Source: Burkholderia anthina
GTDB taxonomy: Bacteria; Pseudomonadota; Gammaproteobacteria; Burkholderiales; Burkholderiaceae
Length of the DNA: 64,000 nucleotides
Assembly (NCBI RefSeq): GCF_001547525.1
Contig: NZ_CM003768.1
Coordinates: forward strand, 1,426,001 to 1,490,000
Direction of reading: 5' to 3'
Part shown: in pieces, positions 57,201-64,000 of the stretch
How the letters are laid out: every line of letters begins with the position of its first letter
Numbering within the stretch: position 1 is the first letter of the stretch
Position numbers and translations under genes: made by a program
The notes under the pieces: generated by a model
What the model was told of the DNA's origin: nothing
What the model saw: the letters and a program-made list of their open reading frames with translations, nothing else
Databases searched by the model: none

Positions 57201-57343
57201 TGCTCGGCGGCGTGATCACGGCGACCGTGCTCGCGGTGTTTCTCGTCCCGCTGTTTTTCGTGATCGTCGGCCGCCTGTTCGACGTCGGCCCGCGCCGGCG
57301 CGGCGGCGCGCAGCCGACGACGATGGAGGGTTCGCAACCATGA
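54203..57343 (+). CDS. amrB: RND multidrug efflux transporter AmrB
   Basis: 1046-residue inner-membrane RND (HAE1) drug/proton antiporter. The N-terminus MARFFIDRPVFAWVIAIFIM is canonical; twelve membrane helices and two large periplasmic loops are evident. The proton-relay motif GILVDDAIVVVENVERLM carries the paired Asp residues of TM4, and GLSAKNAILIVEVAKDL the TM10 Lys. In B. pseudomallei AmrAB-OprA exports aminoglycosides and macrolides; substrate range here is inferred. Its stop overlaps the oprA start. Confidence 0.94.
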   Translation: MARFFIDRPVFAWVIAIFIMLGGLFAIRALPVAQYPDIAPPVVSIYAAYPGASAQVVEESVTALIEREMNGAPGLLYTSATSSAGAASLYLTFKQGVNADLAAVEVQNRLKTVDARLPEPVRRDGIQVEKAADNIQLVVSLTSDDGRMTDVQLGEYASANVVQALRRVEGVGKVQFWGAEYAMRIWPDPVKLAGHGLTASDIASAVRAHNARVTIGDIGRSAVPDSAPIAATVFADAPLKTPADFGAIALRARPDGSALFLRDVARIEFGGNDYNYPSYVNGKVATGMGIKLAPGSNAVSTEKRVRATMDELSKYFPPGVKYQIPYETSSFVRVSMNKVVTTLIEAGVLVFLVMFLFMQNLRATLIPTLVVPVALAGTFGVMYAAGFSINVLTMFGMVLAIGILVDDAIVVVENVERLMVEEGLGPYDATVKAMRQISGAIVGITVVLTSVFVPMAFFGGAVGNIYRQFALSLAVSIGFSAFLALSLTPALCATLLKPVSGDHHEKRGFFGGFNRFVARATQRYATRVGAMLKKPVRWLVVYGALTAAAALMLTQLPTAFLPDEDQGNFMVMVIRPQGTPLAETMQSVREVESAIRRDEPAAYTYALGGFNLYGEGPNGGMIFVTLKNWKARKAARDHVQAIVARINERFAGTPNTTVFAMNSPALPDLGSSSGFDFRLQNRGGLDYATFSAAREQLLAAGGKDRALTDLMFAGTQDAPQLKLDIDRAKASALGVSMDEINTTLAVMFGSDYIGDFMHGTQVRRVMVQADGRHRLDPDDVKKLRVRNARGEMVPLAAFTTLHWTLGPPQLTRYNGYPSFTINGSAAAGHSSGEAMSAIERIAAKLPAGIGYAWSGQSFEERLSGAQAPMLFALSVLVVFLALAALYESWSIPFAVMLVVPLGVIGAVLGVTLRAMPNDIYFKVGLIATIGLSAKNAILIVEVAKDLVAQRMSLVDAALEAARLRLRPIVMTSLAFGVGVLPLAFASGAASGAQTAIGTGVLGGVITATVLAVFLVPLFFVIVGRLFDVGPRRRGGAQPTTMEGSQP

Positions 57344-58803
57344 TGTTCGCGCTGAATGCACGCGTCGCGCGGCGGCTTCCGGCGGCGCTGGCCGCCGCGC
57401 TCGCGCTCGCCGGGTGCTCGCTCGCGCCGCGTTACGAGCGCCCGGCGGCGCCGGTGCCGGCGACCTATGCGCCGGTCGACGGCGGTACGACACCGGCCGG
57501 CGCGTTGGCCGCGGCGCAGGATGCGGCGCTGCTCGACGACTGGCATGCGTATTTCACCGATCCGGCGCTGCAGGCGTGGATCGACGCGGCGCTCGCGAAC
57601 AATCGCGACCTGCGGATCGCGGCCGGCCGGCTCGAGGAAGCGCGCGCGCTGTACGGCGTGCAGCGTGCGGACCTGATGCCGTCGGTCGATGCGAATCTCG
57701 GCTATGAACGCGCGCGCCAGTACGATCCGGTCGTGCGCGAAAGCGCGATCAGCGGGCTGTACCGCGCGGGCGTCGGCGTCAGCGCATACGAGCTCGACCT
57801 GTTCGGCCGCGTGCGCAACCTGTCCGACGCGGCGCTCGCCGAATATTTCGCGACGGCCGACGCGCAGCGCACGGTCCGCATCGGCGTGATCGCCGAAGTG
57901 GCGGGCGCGTACGTTTCGGAACGATCGTTGCACGAGCAACTGGCGCTCGCTCAGCGCACGCTCGATGCGCGCGAGCGGATGGCCGCGCTCACGCAACGCC
58001 GCTATGCGGCCGGCACGAGCGACGCGATCGAGCTGCGCTCGGCCGAGATGCTGGTGGCGTCCGCGCGCGCGTCGCAGGCCGCGCTGCAGCGCGAGCATGC
58101 GCAGGCCGTACGGGCGCTGCAATTGCTGGCGGGCGACTTCGCGCGCCACGTGCCCGACGGCCCGAGCGCGCTCGACGCGCTGTCGATCGCGCCCGTGGCG
58201 CCCGGTGCGCCGAGCGCATTGCTCGAACGGCGGCCGGACATCCGGCAGGCCGAGGCACGGCTGAAGGCCGCGAACGCGAACATTGGCGCGGCGCGCGCGG
58301 CGTTCTTCCCGCGCATCGCGCTGACGACGGACTACGGCTCGGTGAGCGACGCGTTCTCGAGCCTGTTCGCGGCTGGCACGAGCGTGTGGACGTTCGCGCC
58401 GCGCATCACGCTGCCGATTTTCGCGGGCGGCCGCAATCGCGCGAACCTCGACGTCGCCAACGCACGCAAGGACATCGCCGTTGCCGAATACGAGAAGGCG
58501 GTGCAGACCGCGTTTCGCGAAGTGGCCGATGCGTTCGCCGCGCGCGACTGGATCGACCGGCAGCTCGCCGCGCAGCAGGATGTATATGAGGCGGACGGCG
58601 CGCGGCTGAAGCTGGCGGAGCGTCGCTACGCGGGCGGCGTCGCGACTTATCTCGAACTGCTCGACGCCCAGCGCAGCACGTACGAGTCGGGGCAGGAACT
58701 GATCCGGCTCAGGCAGCTCAAGCTCGCGAACGCGATCGCGCTGTACCGTGCGCTCGGCGGCGGCTGGGCGCCGGCAACGGCGGAGGCCGCGGCTTCCGCG
58801 TGA
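57340..58803 (+). CDS. oprA: RND efflux outer-membrane factor lipoprotein (OprA/OprM type)
   Basis: 487-residue TolC-like outer-membrane channel of the Amr pump. The lipobox LALAGC gives Cys26. The two structural repeats of the OEP family are visible, with ANNRDLRIAAGRLEEARALY in the first and RRPDIRQAEARLKAANANIG, AYVSERSLHEQLALAQRTLD and ARLKLAERRYAGGVATYLEL in the helices. ATGATG at 57340 overlaps the amrB stop. Probable products are the complete AmrA-AmrB-OprA tripartite complex. Confidence 0.92.
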   Translation: MMFALNARVARRLPAALAAALALAGCSLAPRYERPAAPVPATYAPVDGGTTPAGALAAAQDAALLDDWHAYFTDPALQAWIDAALANNRDLRIAAGRLEEARALYGVQRADLMPSVDANLGYERARQYDPVVRESAISGLYRAGVGVSAYELDLFGRVRNLSDAALAEYFATADAQRTVRIGVIAEVAGAYVSERSLHEQLALAQRTLDARERMAALTQRRYAAGTSDAIELRSAEMLVASARASQAALQREHAQAVRALQLLAGDFARHVPDGPSALDALSIAPVAPGAPSALLERRPDIRQAEARLKAANANIGAARAAFFPRIALTTDYGSVSDAFSSLFAAGTSVWTFAPRITLPIFAGGRNRANLDVANARKDIAVAEYEKAVQTAFREVADAFAARDWIDRQLAAQQDVYEADGARLKLAERRYAGGVATYLELLDAQRSTYESGQELIRLRQLKLANAIALYRALGGGWAPATAEAAASA

Positions 58804-58813
58804 CGTGCGATTC

Positions 58814-58842
58814 GTCGCCCGACGCCGCGTGTCGGGCGACTT
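58814..58842 (+). terminator. Probable terminator of the amr operon
   Basis: Perfect 10-bp inverted repeat GTCGCCCGAC/GTCGGGCGAC with a 7-nt loop, 11 bp after the oprA stop; followed only by TTC. Confidence 0.6.
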
Positions 58843-59400
58843 CACGGCGGCCACGCGCTTCGACGTTCGGCCGCCGCTTCGACAGGGCGTACCGCCCGCC
58901 GTGCCGCCGATCGCGATCGGCGCCTCCTTTCGCCGTTCGGCGGACCGTCTCCGCGCTTTTTCATTTCGCCCAATCCGGCATGCCAGCCGCGTTCCAGCGG
59001 CCGCGCCTGCATGCGGTTTCACGATCGGCAATTGACGATCGAATTAATCAATGCATTGGAATTAATGGCGGCGACAAAGTGTCGCGGTAAAACGTTTGTA
59101 TGCTTTTCGCAATCGTTTGCGCGATAAATCCATGTCGATGGAATGCCGTCGTTAATTTCCTGTCAGTTGAAAATGGCGTGATATTCGCGTTGCGATATGA
59201 CAACGGTGGCGGCTTTGGACAATGTTTTGTCTTTTGAATGGTGCTCCCGTGCAACCCAATGCAGGCAAGGATGAGCAGCGCGCCAGAGATTGTCGGCAAG
59301 AAATTTCCTTAATCTTCAACAATTTCCGAAAAATAAAAAAGGACTGCGGATGAAAAGGCGGGAATTGAAAATGGAAAGGAAGGAATGAAGTTTTAGAGGG

Positions 59401-59440
59401 GTAAATCGAACATTGTCAGATGTATTTGACAATGATTTAC
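59401..59440. promoter_or_regulatory. Large dyad upstream of the second pilin gene
   Basis: CATTGTCA (59411-59418) and TGACAATG (59427-59434) are perfect inverted repeats with an 8-bp spacer, flanked by GTAAAT and ATTTAC. It lies 124 bp before the pilin start codon and could bind a fimbrial regulator. Confidence 0.45.
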
Positions 59441-59557
59441 AGAAATCTTTCGCGGTTATCTCGATAATGCCGCCTCGTGACGGACGGGAGCCACCACACG
59501 CTGCCGTTTGCGTCCGCCACGTCATTCATTCCATTTGCACTCCTTACGGGAAACTTC

Positions 59558-60070
59558 ATGAAAAAAACCATCCTGACCGCTGTCGCACTCGCGGCCCTGT
59601 CCACCTCGGCCTTCGCGGCGGGCACCGGCACGATCAACTTCACCGGCGAGATCGTCGCGGGCGCATGCGGCATCGACTCGGGCTCGGTCAACCAGACCGT
59701 GAACCTCGGCAAGGTGCCGACCAACGTGTTCAAGCAGGCCGGCGACAAGTCCACGCCGACCAACTTCGACATCAAGCTGACCGATTGCGACACCAGCGTC
59801 GCGAAGAACGCGTACTTCACGTTCACGGGTACGTCGAGCGCCGGCCAGCCGAAGCTGCTCGCCACGATCGGTTCGGCAACCAACGTCGGCATCCGCCTGC
59901 AGGCCGCGTCGGGCGAGTACCTCGACAACGGCGCCGAGCAGAAGGCGCCGACGGTGCTGCAGAACGGCACGAACATCGCGCGCTTCGCGGCGATGTACGA
60001 AGCGACGGCAGCCGGCGTGACGCCGGGTACCGCGGACGGCGTCGCGAACTTCACGGTCCGCTACCAGTAA
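59558..60070 (+). CDS. fimA: Type 1 fimbrial major subunit
   Basis: 170-residue pilin. A compact signal peptide (MKKTILTAVALAALSTSAFA) is followed by a FimA fold: GTINFTGEIVAGACGID with the first Cys, KLTDCDTS with the second, and a C-terminal ANFTVRYQ with the penultimate Tyr required for chaperone recognition. ATG 59558 gives an ideal signal peptide. It heads a pilin-usher-chaperone-adhesin operon, with a hairpin directly after it. Confidence 0.93.
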   Translation: MKKTILTAVALAALSTSAFAAGTGTINFTGEIVAGACGIDSGSVNQTVNLGKVPTNVFKQAGDKSTPTNFDIKLTDCDTSVAKNAYFTFTGTSSAGQPKLLATIGSATNVGIRLQAASGEYLDNGAEQKAPTVLQNGTNIARFAAMYEATAAGVTPGTADGVANFTVRYQ

Positions 60071-60080
60071 GCGTCCGTAC

Positions 60081-60111
60081 CGGAGGAGGGAGGCGTGCAT
60101 CCCTTCCTCCG
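60081..60111 (+). promoter_or_regulatory. Intercistronic hairpin after fimA
   Basis: CGGAGGAGGG pairs with CCCTTCCTCCG (one bulge), 10 bp after the pilin stop and before the usher gene. It would allow far more pilin than usher to be made. Confidence 0.6.
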
Positions 60112-60158
60112 TCATCTTCCCCCCGTTTTCCTTCTCCCTGGACTCCCGGTAGCGCCGC

Positions 60159-62645
60159 GTGCGAATCAGACATTCCTTCCTTTGCGTCTCCGTGCTGGTC
60201 GTCGGCAGCCAGAGCCAGGCGACGGAATTCAATTCGTCGTTCCTCGACATCGGCGGTACGAACAACGTCGACCTGTCGCAGTTCTCGCAGCCCGACTTCA
60301 CGTTGCCGGGCGAATACATGCTCGACGTGCAGGTCAACGACCTGTTCTACGGGCTGCAATCGATCGAGTTCATCGCGCTCGACGCATCGGGCGCGGGCAA
60401 GCCGTGCCTGCGGCCGGAGCTCGTCGCGCAGTTCGGGCTGAAGCCGTCGCTCGTGAAGGATCTGCCGCGCTTCCAAGGCGGGCGTTGCGTCGACCTCGGC
60501 GCGATCGAGGGCGCGACCGTGCGTTACCTGAAAAGCGACGGGCGGCTCAAGATCACGATTCCGCAGGCCGCGCTCGAGTTCACCGATTCGACCTACCTGC
60601 CGCCGGCGCGCTGGTCCGAAGGCATTCCGGGTGCGATGCTCGACTATCGCGTGATCGCGAACACGAACCGCAACTTCGGCTCGGGCGGCGGGCAGACGAA
60701 TTCGATCCAGGCCTACGGGACGGTCGGCGCGAACTGGAATGCGTGGCGCTTTCGCGGCGACTACCAGGCGCAATCGAACGTGGGGAACACCGCGTACGCG
60801 GACCGCACGTTCCGCTTCAGCCGGCTGTATGCCTTTCGCGCGCTGCCGTCGATCGAATCGACGGTGACGTTCGGCGACGACTACCTGAGCTCCGACATTT
60901 TCGACACGTTCGCGCTGACGGGTGCGTCGATCCGCAGCGACGACCGCATGCTGCCGCCGTCGCTGCGCGGCTATGCGCCGCTGATCTCGGGTGTCGCGCG
61001 CACCAACGCGACCGTGACGGTGTCGCAGGCCGGCCGCGTGCTGTACGTGACGCGCGTGTCGCCGGGCGCGTTCGCGCTGCAGAACATCAACACGAGCGTG
61101 CAGGGCACGCTCGACGTGGCGGTCGAGGAAGAGGACGGCAGCGTGCAGCGCTTCCAGGTGACGACGGCCGCCGTGCCGTTCCTCGCGCGCACCGGGCAGT
61201 TGCGCTACAAGGCCGCGGTCGGCAAGCCGCGCCTGTTCGGCGGCGCCGGCATCGCGCCGTTCTTCGGCTTCGGCGAGATCGCGTACGGGCTGCCGTTCGA
61301 CATCACCGCCTATGGCGGCTTCATCGCCGCGTCGGGCTACACGTCGGTCGCGCTCGGCGTCGGCCGCGATTTCGGCGCGTTCGGCGCGGTGTCGGCCGAC
61401 GTCACGCATGCTCGGGCGCGCCTGTGGTGGAACGGCGCGACACGCAACGGCAACTCGTATCGCATCAACTATTCGAAGCACTTCGACGGGCTCGATGCCG
61501 ACGTGCGCTTCTTCGGCTACCGCTTCTCCGAGCGCGAGTACACGAACTTCGCGCAATTCTCGGGCGATCCGACCGCGTACGGCCTCGCCAACAGCAAGCA
61601 GCGCTATTCGGCGACGCTGTCGAAGCGCTTCGGCGACACGTCGACCTATTTCTCGTACGACCAGACGACCTACTGGGCGCGTGCGTCCGAGCAGCGGGTC
61701 GGCCTGACGCTCACGCGTGCGTTCTCGATCGGCACGCTGCGCAACCTGAACGTCAGCGTGTCGGCATTTCGCACGCAGAGCGCGGGCGCGAGCGGCAACC
61801 AGTTCTCGGTCACCGCGACGCTGCCGATCGGCGGCCGCCACACCGTCACGTCGAACCTGACGACGGGCAGCGGCAGCACCAGCGTGAACGCCGGCTACAT
61901 CTACGACGATCCGGCCGGCCGCACGTATCAGGTCAATGCGGGCGAGACCGACGGGCGTGCATCGGCGAACGCGAGCTTCCGCCAGCGCACGTCGGCGTAC
62001 CAGCTCACCGCGCAGGCATCGACGCTCGCCAATGCGTATGCGGCCGCGTCGCTCGAGGTCGACGGCTCGTTCGTCGCGACGCAGTACGGCGTGTCGGCGC
62101 ACGCGAACGGCAATGCGGGCGACACGCGGCTGCTGGTGTCGACCGACGGCGTGCCCGACGTGCCGCTGTCAGGCACGCTTGCGCATACCGATTCGCGCGG
62201 CTACGCGGTGCTCGACGGTATCTCGCCGTACAACGTGTACGACGCGACCGTCAACGTCGAGAAGCTGCCGCTCGAAGTGCAGGTGACGAACCCGATCCAG
62301 CGCATGGTGCTGACCGACGGCGCGATCGGCTTCGTCGAATTCTCCGCCGCGCGCGGCAGCAATCTGTACCTGACGCTGACCGACGCGGCCGGCAAGCCGC
62401 TGCCGTTCGGCGCGTCGGTGCAGGACGCGGCGAACGGCAAGGAACTCGGCATCGTCGGCGAGGGCGGTGCGGCGTTCCTGACCCAGGTTCAGCCGAAATC
62501 CATGCTGGCGGTGCGAGCGGGCGAACGGACGCTCTGCACGATCGACGCACTGCCGAGCCAGCTCCAACTCGAAGGCACGCCGATTCCGGTGACGTGCCGG
62601 ACGCCCGGCGAGTCGCATGCGGCGGCCGCGCGCGTCGAACGATGA
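60159..62645 (+). CDS. Outer membrane usher (FimD/PapC family), second copy
   Basis: 828-residue usher for the fimA operon. It must begin at GTG 60159 because an in-frame TAG lies 6 bp upstream; the resulting signal peptide (MRIRHSFLCVSVLVVGSQSQ, after GTG-to-Met) is short but plausible. Family blocks include YMLDVQVNDLFYGLQSIEFI, DDRMLPPSLRGYAPLISGVA, SPGAFALQNINTSVQGTLDV and a C-terminal domain ending CRTPGESHAAAARVER. The chaperone gene starts 16 bp later. It is clearly distinct from the first usher (912 residues). Confidence 0.93.
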   Translation: MRIRHSFLCVSVLVVGSQSQATEFNSSFLDIGGTNNVDLSQFSQPDFTLPGEYMLDVQVNDLFYGLQSIEFIALDASGAGKPCLRPELVAQFGLKPSLVKDLPRFQGGRCVDLGAIEGATVRYLKSDGRLKITIPQAALEFTDSTYLPPARWSEGIPGAMLDYRVIANTNRNFGSGGGQTNSIQAYGTVGANWNAWRFRGDYQAQSNVGNTAYADRTFRFSRLYAFRALPSIESTVTFGDDYLSSDIFDTFALTGASIRSDDRMLPPSLRGYAPLISGVARTNATVTVSQAGRVLYVTRVSPGAFALQNINTSVQGTLDVAVEEEDGSVQRFQVTTAAVPFLARTGQLRYKAAVGKPRLFGGAGIAPFFGFGEIAYGLPFDITAYGGFIAASGYTSVALGVGRDFGAFGAVSADVTHARARLWWNGATRNGNSYRINYSKHFDGLDADVRFFGYRFSEREYTNFAQFSGDPTAYGLANSKQRYSATLSKRFGDTSTYFSYDQTTYWARASEQRVGLTLTRAFSIGTLRNLNVSVSAFRTQSAGASGNQFSVTATLPIGGRHTVTSNLTTGSGSTSVNAGYIYDDPAGRTYQVNAGETDGRASANASFRQRTSAYQLTAQASTLANAYAAASLEVDGSFVATQYGVSAHANGNAGDTRLLVSTDGVPDVPLSGTLAHTDSRGYAVLDGISPYNVYDATVNVEKLPLEVQVTNPIQRMVLTDGAIGFVEFSAARGSNLYLTLTDAAGKPLPFGASVQDAANGKELGIVGEGGAAFLTQVQPKSMLAVRAGERTLCTIDALPSQLQLEGTPIPVTCRTPGESHAAAARVER

Positions 62646-62661
62646 TTTCACGGATCCAGCG

Positions 62662-63408
62662 ATGAACAATTCCTTTGCCCTTTCTTTCCCGCGGCGCGCG
62701 CTGTGCGCGCTCGCGGCCGCCGGCGCGCTGCTCGCGGGCGCCGCCCATGCGGCGATCGTGCCCGATCGCACGCGCGTGATCTTCAACGAAGGCGAACAGG
62801 CCGCGATCGTGACGATCACCAACAAGAGCACGACGTATCCGTATCTCGTGCAGTCGTGGCTGGAGGACGCGAAGGGCAACAGGGTCACGTCGCCGCTGAT
62901 GGTCGTGCCGCCGCTGCAGCGCGTCGAGGCGAACGAGCGCAACGTGCTGCGGATCGCGAAGCTGCCGGGCGCCGAGCTACCGGCCGATCGCGAAACGGTG
63001 TTCTATCTGAACATCCGCGAAGTGCCGCCGAAGACCGACACGCCGAACACGCTGCAGATCGCGCTGCATACGCAGATGAAGCTGTTCTACCGGCCGAAGG
63101 CCGTGCAGCCCGCCCGCGACGAGGACTGGACGCTGCCGATGACGCTGCGCGTCGACGCGGCCGCGCACAGGCTGGTGTTCGACAACCCGACGCCGTACCA
63201 CGTGACGGTCGTCGACGTGAGCGCGGGCGCGCAGAAGACGCCGGTGCCGATCGAGCCGGTGATGGTGAGCCCGATGAGCACGGCCGACGTGCCGTTCAAG
63301 GCGGCGACGCCGTCGACGCTGTTCGTCACGCATATCGACGATTACGGCGGCCAGGTGGCGGTCGAATATGCGTGCGACGCGGGTGTGTGCAAGAGCGTGA
63401 AGCGATGA
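62662..63408 (+). CDS. Periplasmic fimbrial chaperone (PapD family), third in window
   Basis: 248-residue PapD-type chaperone for the fimA operon. A signal peptide ends near AAHA; the mature part starts AIVPDRTRVIFNEGEQAAIV with the cleft Arg. RETVFYLNIREVPPKTDTPN and VFDNPTPYHVTVVDV are typical. ATG 62662 fits the signal peptide. Its stop overlaps the adhesin start (ATGA). Confidence 0.93.
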   Translation: MNNSFALSFPRRALCALAAAGALLAGAAHAAIVPDRTRVIFNEGEQAAIVTITNKSTTYPYLVQSWLEDAKGNRVTSPLMVVPPLQRVEANERNVLRIAKLPGAELPADRETVFYLNIREVPPKTDTPNTLQIALHTQMKLFYRPKAVQPARDEDWTLPMTLRVDAAAHRLVFDNPTPYHVTVVDVSAGAQKTPVPIEPVMVSPMSTADVPFKAATPSTLFVTHIDDYGGQVAVEYACDAGVCKSVKR

Positions 63409-64000
63409 GCGCGGGCATGCGTCAACAGGTGTCGCCGGCGGCATGGTTGCGCTGGGTCGTCCTCGCGCTGCTGGTCGCGGCGGTGCAGCCGGCGTGGGCG
63501 CTGCGCTGCCTGACCAACAGCGGCGCGACGTCGTTGACCGAGCCGATCGGCGGCGTGGCGTCGTACCCGACCGATGCGCCGGACGGCTACGTGATCTGGG
63601 TGTCGCCGGTGCGCACGACGTCGGGGTATTGCTACAAGGATCTGGGTGACGCCGGCAGCCTGAAGGTCGTCGACAACATTTACTTCTACGCGAATCCGAA
63701 TCGCACGGACCCTGCAGCATGGGGGCTCGAGATCGGCATCCGTTACAAGGGCGTCGATTATTTCGACAAGACCAGCAATCGCGGCGGCGGGGTGTTTACC
63801 GGGTATGCGGTGCCGCCGTGCAGCCGGTACGACTTCGATCGGGGGCGTTGCCAGCGGACGAACATCAGCATCGACTACCAGGTCGTCGTGCGCAAGAAGG
63901 GCAACTGGGTCCAGCCGCCGAGCGACATCTACACGGTATTCCAGTTCGACGGCGAATTCGGACTGAATGCGTTCGGCACGAGTTTCCAGTACCGCCTGAG
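63405..64000 (+). CDS. Fimbrial adhesin, N-terminal part (runs off the window)
   Basis: Open frame of 198 codons from ATG 63405, overlapping the chaperone stop, to the window end. A signal peptide (WVVLALLVAAVQPAWA) is followed by a Cys-, Tyr- and Trp-rich domain (ALRCLTNSGATSLTEPIGGV, GYCYKDLGDAGSLKVVDNIY, PPCSRYDFDRGRCQRTN) as seen in receptor-binding halves of tip adhesins. The C-terminal pilin domain is expected beyond the window. Identity as the tip adhesin rests mainly on operon position. Confidence 0.75.
   Translation, partial: MSAGMRQQVSPAAWLRWVVLALLVAAVQPAWALRCLTNSGATSLTEPIGGVASYPTDAPDGYVIWVSPVRTTSGYCYKDLGDAGSLKVVDNIYFYANPNRTDPAAWGLEIGIRYKGVDYFDKTSNRGGGVFTGYAVPPCSRYDFDRGRCQRTNISIDYQVVVRKKGNWVQPPSDIYTVFQFDGEFGLNAFGTSFQYRL

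Larger units (their letters stand above)
58804..59557. other. 754-bp non-coding stretch before the second fimbrial operon
   Basis: Left part GC-rich with a 10-bp perfect stem GTCGCCCGAC/GTCGGGCGAC (58814-58840, weak U-tract; probable oprA terminator) and the palindrome GCCGATCGCGATCGGC (58906-58921). From about 59030 it becomes AT-rich and must hold the pilin promoter. No convincing gene. Confidence 0.5.

Overview
The window looks like the main chromosome of a Burkholderia cepacia complex bacterium. Evidence is the very high GC and GC-rich third codon positions, a LexA, sulfate ABC transporter and CysB neighbourhood, an AmrAB-OprA type RND pump, and a Burkholderia-type contact-dependent inhibition (CDI) locus. 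From memory the order resembles the BCAL1660s to BCAL1680 stretch of B. cenocepacia J2315, but no database was consulted. No rRNA or tRNA gene was found.

Layout. 1-12652 is core metabolism and regulation: lexA on the minus strand behind two SOS boxes, then sbp-cysT-cysW-cysA-cysB for sulfate import, then rbsB-rbsA-rbsC-rbsR-rbsK for ribose import and phosphorylation. 12937-21794 holds a chemoreceptor, the prkA-yeaH-spoVR stress/stationary-phase operon and kgtP. 22065-50572 is accessory. It has a chaperone-usher fimbrial cluster (pilin, chaperone, usher, second chaperone, tip adhesin) with a 995-residue TpsA-type exoprotein carrying 14 GLUG-like repeats between the second chaperone and the adhesin. 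Next comes an amino-acid ABC transporter without its ATPase, then an 11.6 kb cdiA. Downstream of cdiA is an AT-rich stretch with three unrelated immunity-like genes and toxin/transporter debris, and finally a cdiB broken by a one-base frameshift. 50573-58803 returns to core-like DNA: an M23 peptidase, a candidate structured RNA, and amrR divergent from amrA-amrB-oprA. 59558 to the end is a second chaperone-usher operon, cut off inside its adhesin gene.

How the parts fit. The cys and rbs clusters are ordinary import operons with their own regulators. In both, and in the amino-acid ABC and second fimbrial operons, a hairpin follows the gene for the abundant binding protein or pilin, which should give a step-down in expression. 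The accessory block is devoted to the cell surface: two fimbriae, one unusual fimbria-linked two-partner-secretion protein, and a CDI system. The CDI toxin end is a DUF4225-like hydrophobic domain paired with a two-helix membrane immunity protein. Extra Imm35-like and Imm49-like genes sit between cdiA and cdiB with pieces of older toxin ends and a decayed copy of the cdiB start, a record of repeated toxin/immunity cassette exchange. The frameshifted cdiB means that export of CdiA, and of the TpsA-like protein, is uncertain in this strain unless the frameshift is a sequencing error or another TpsB protein serves them.
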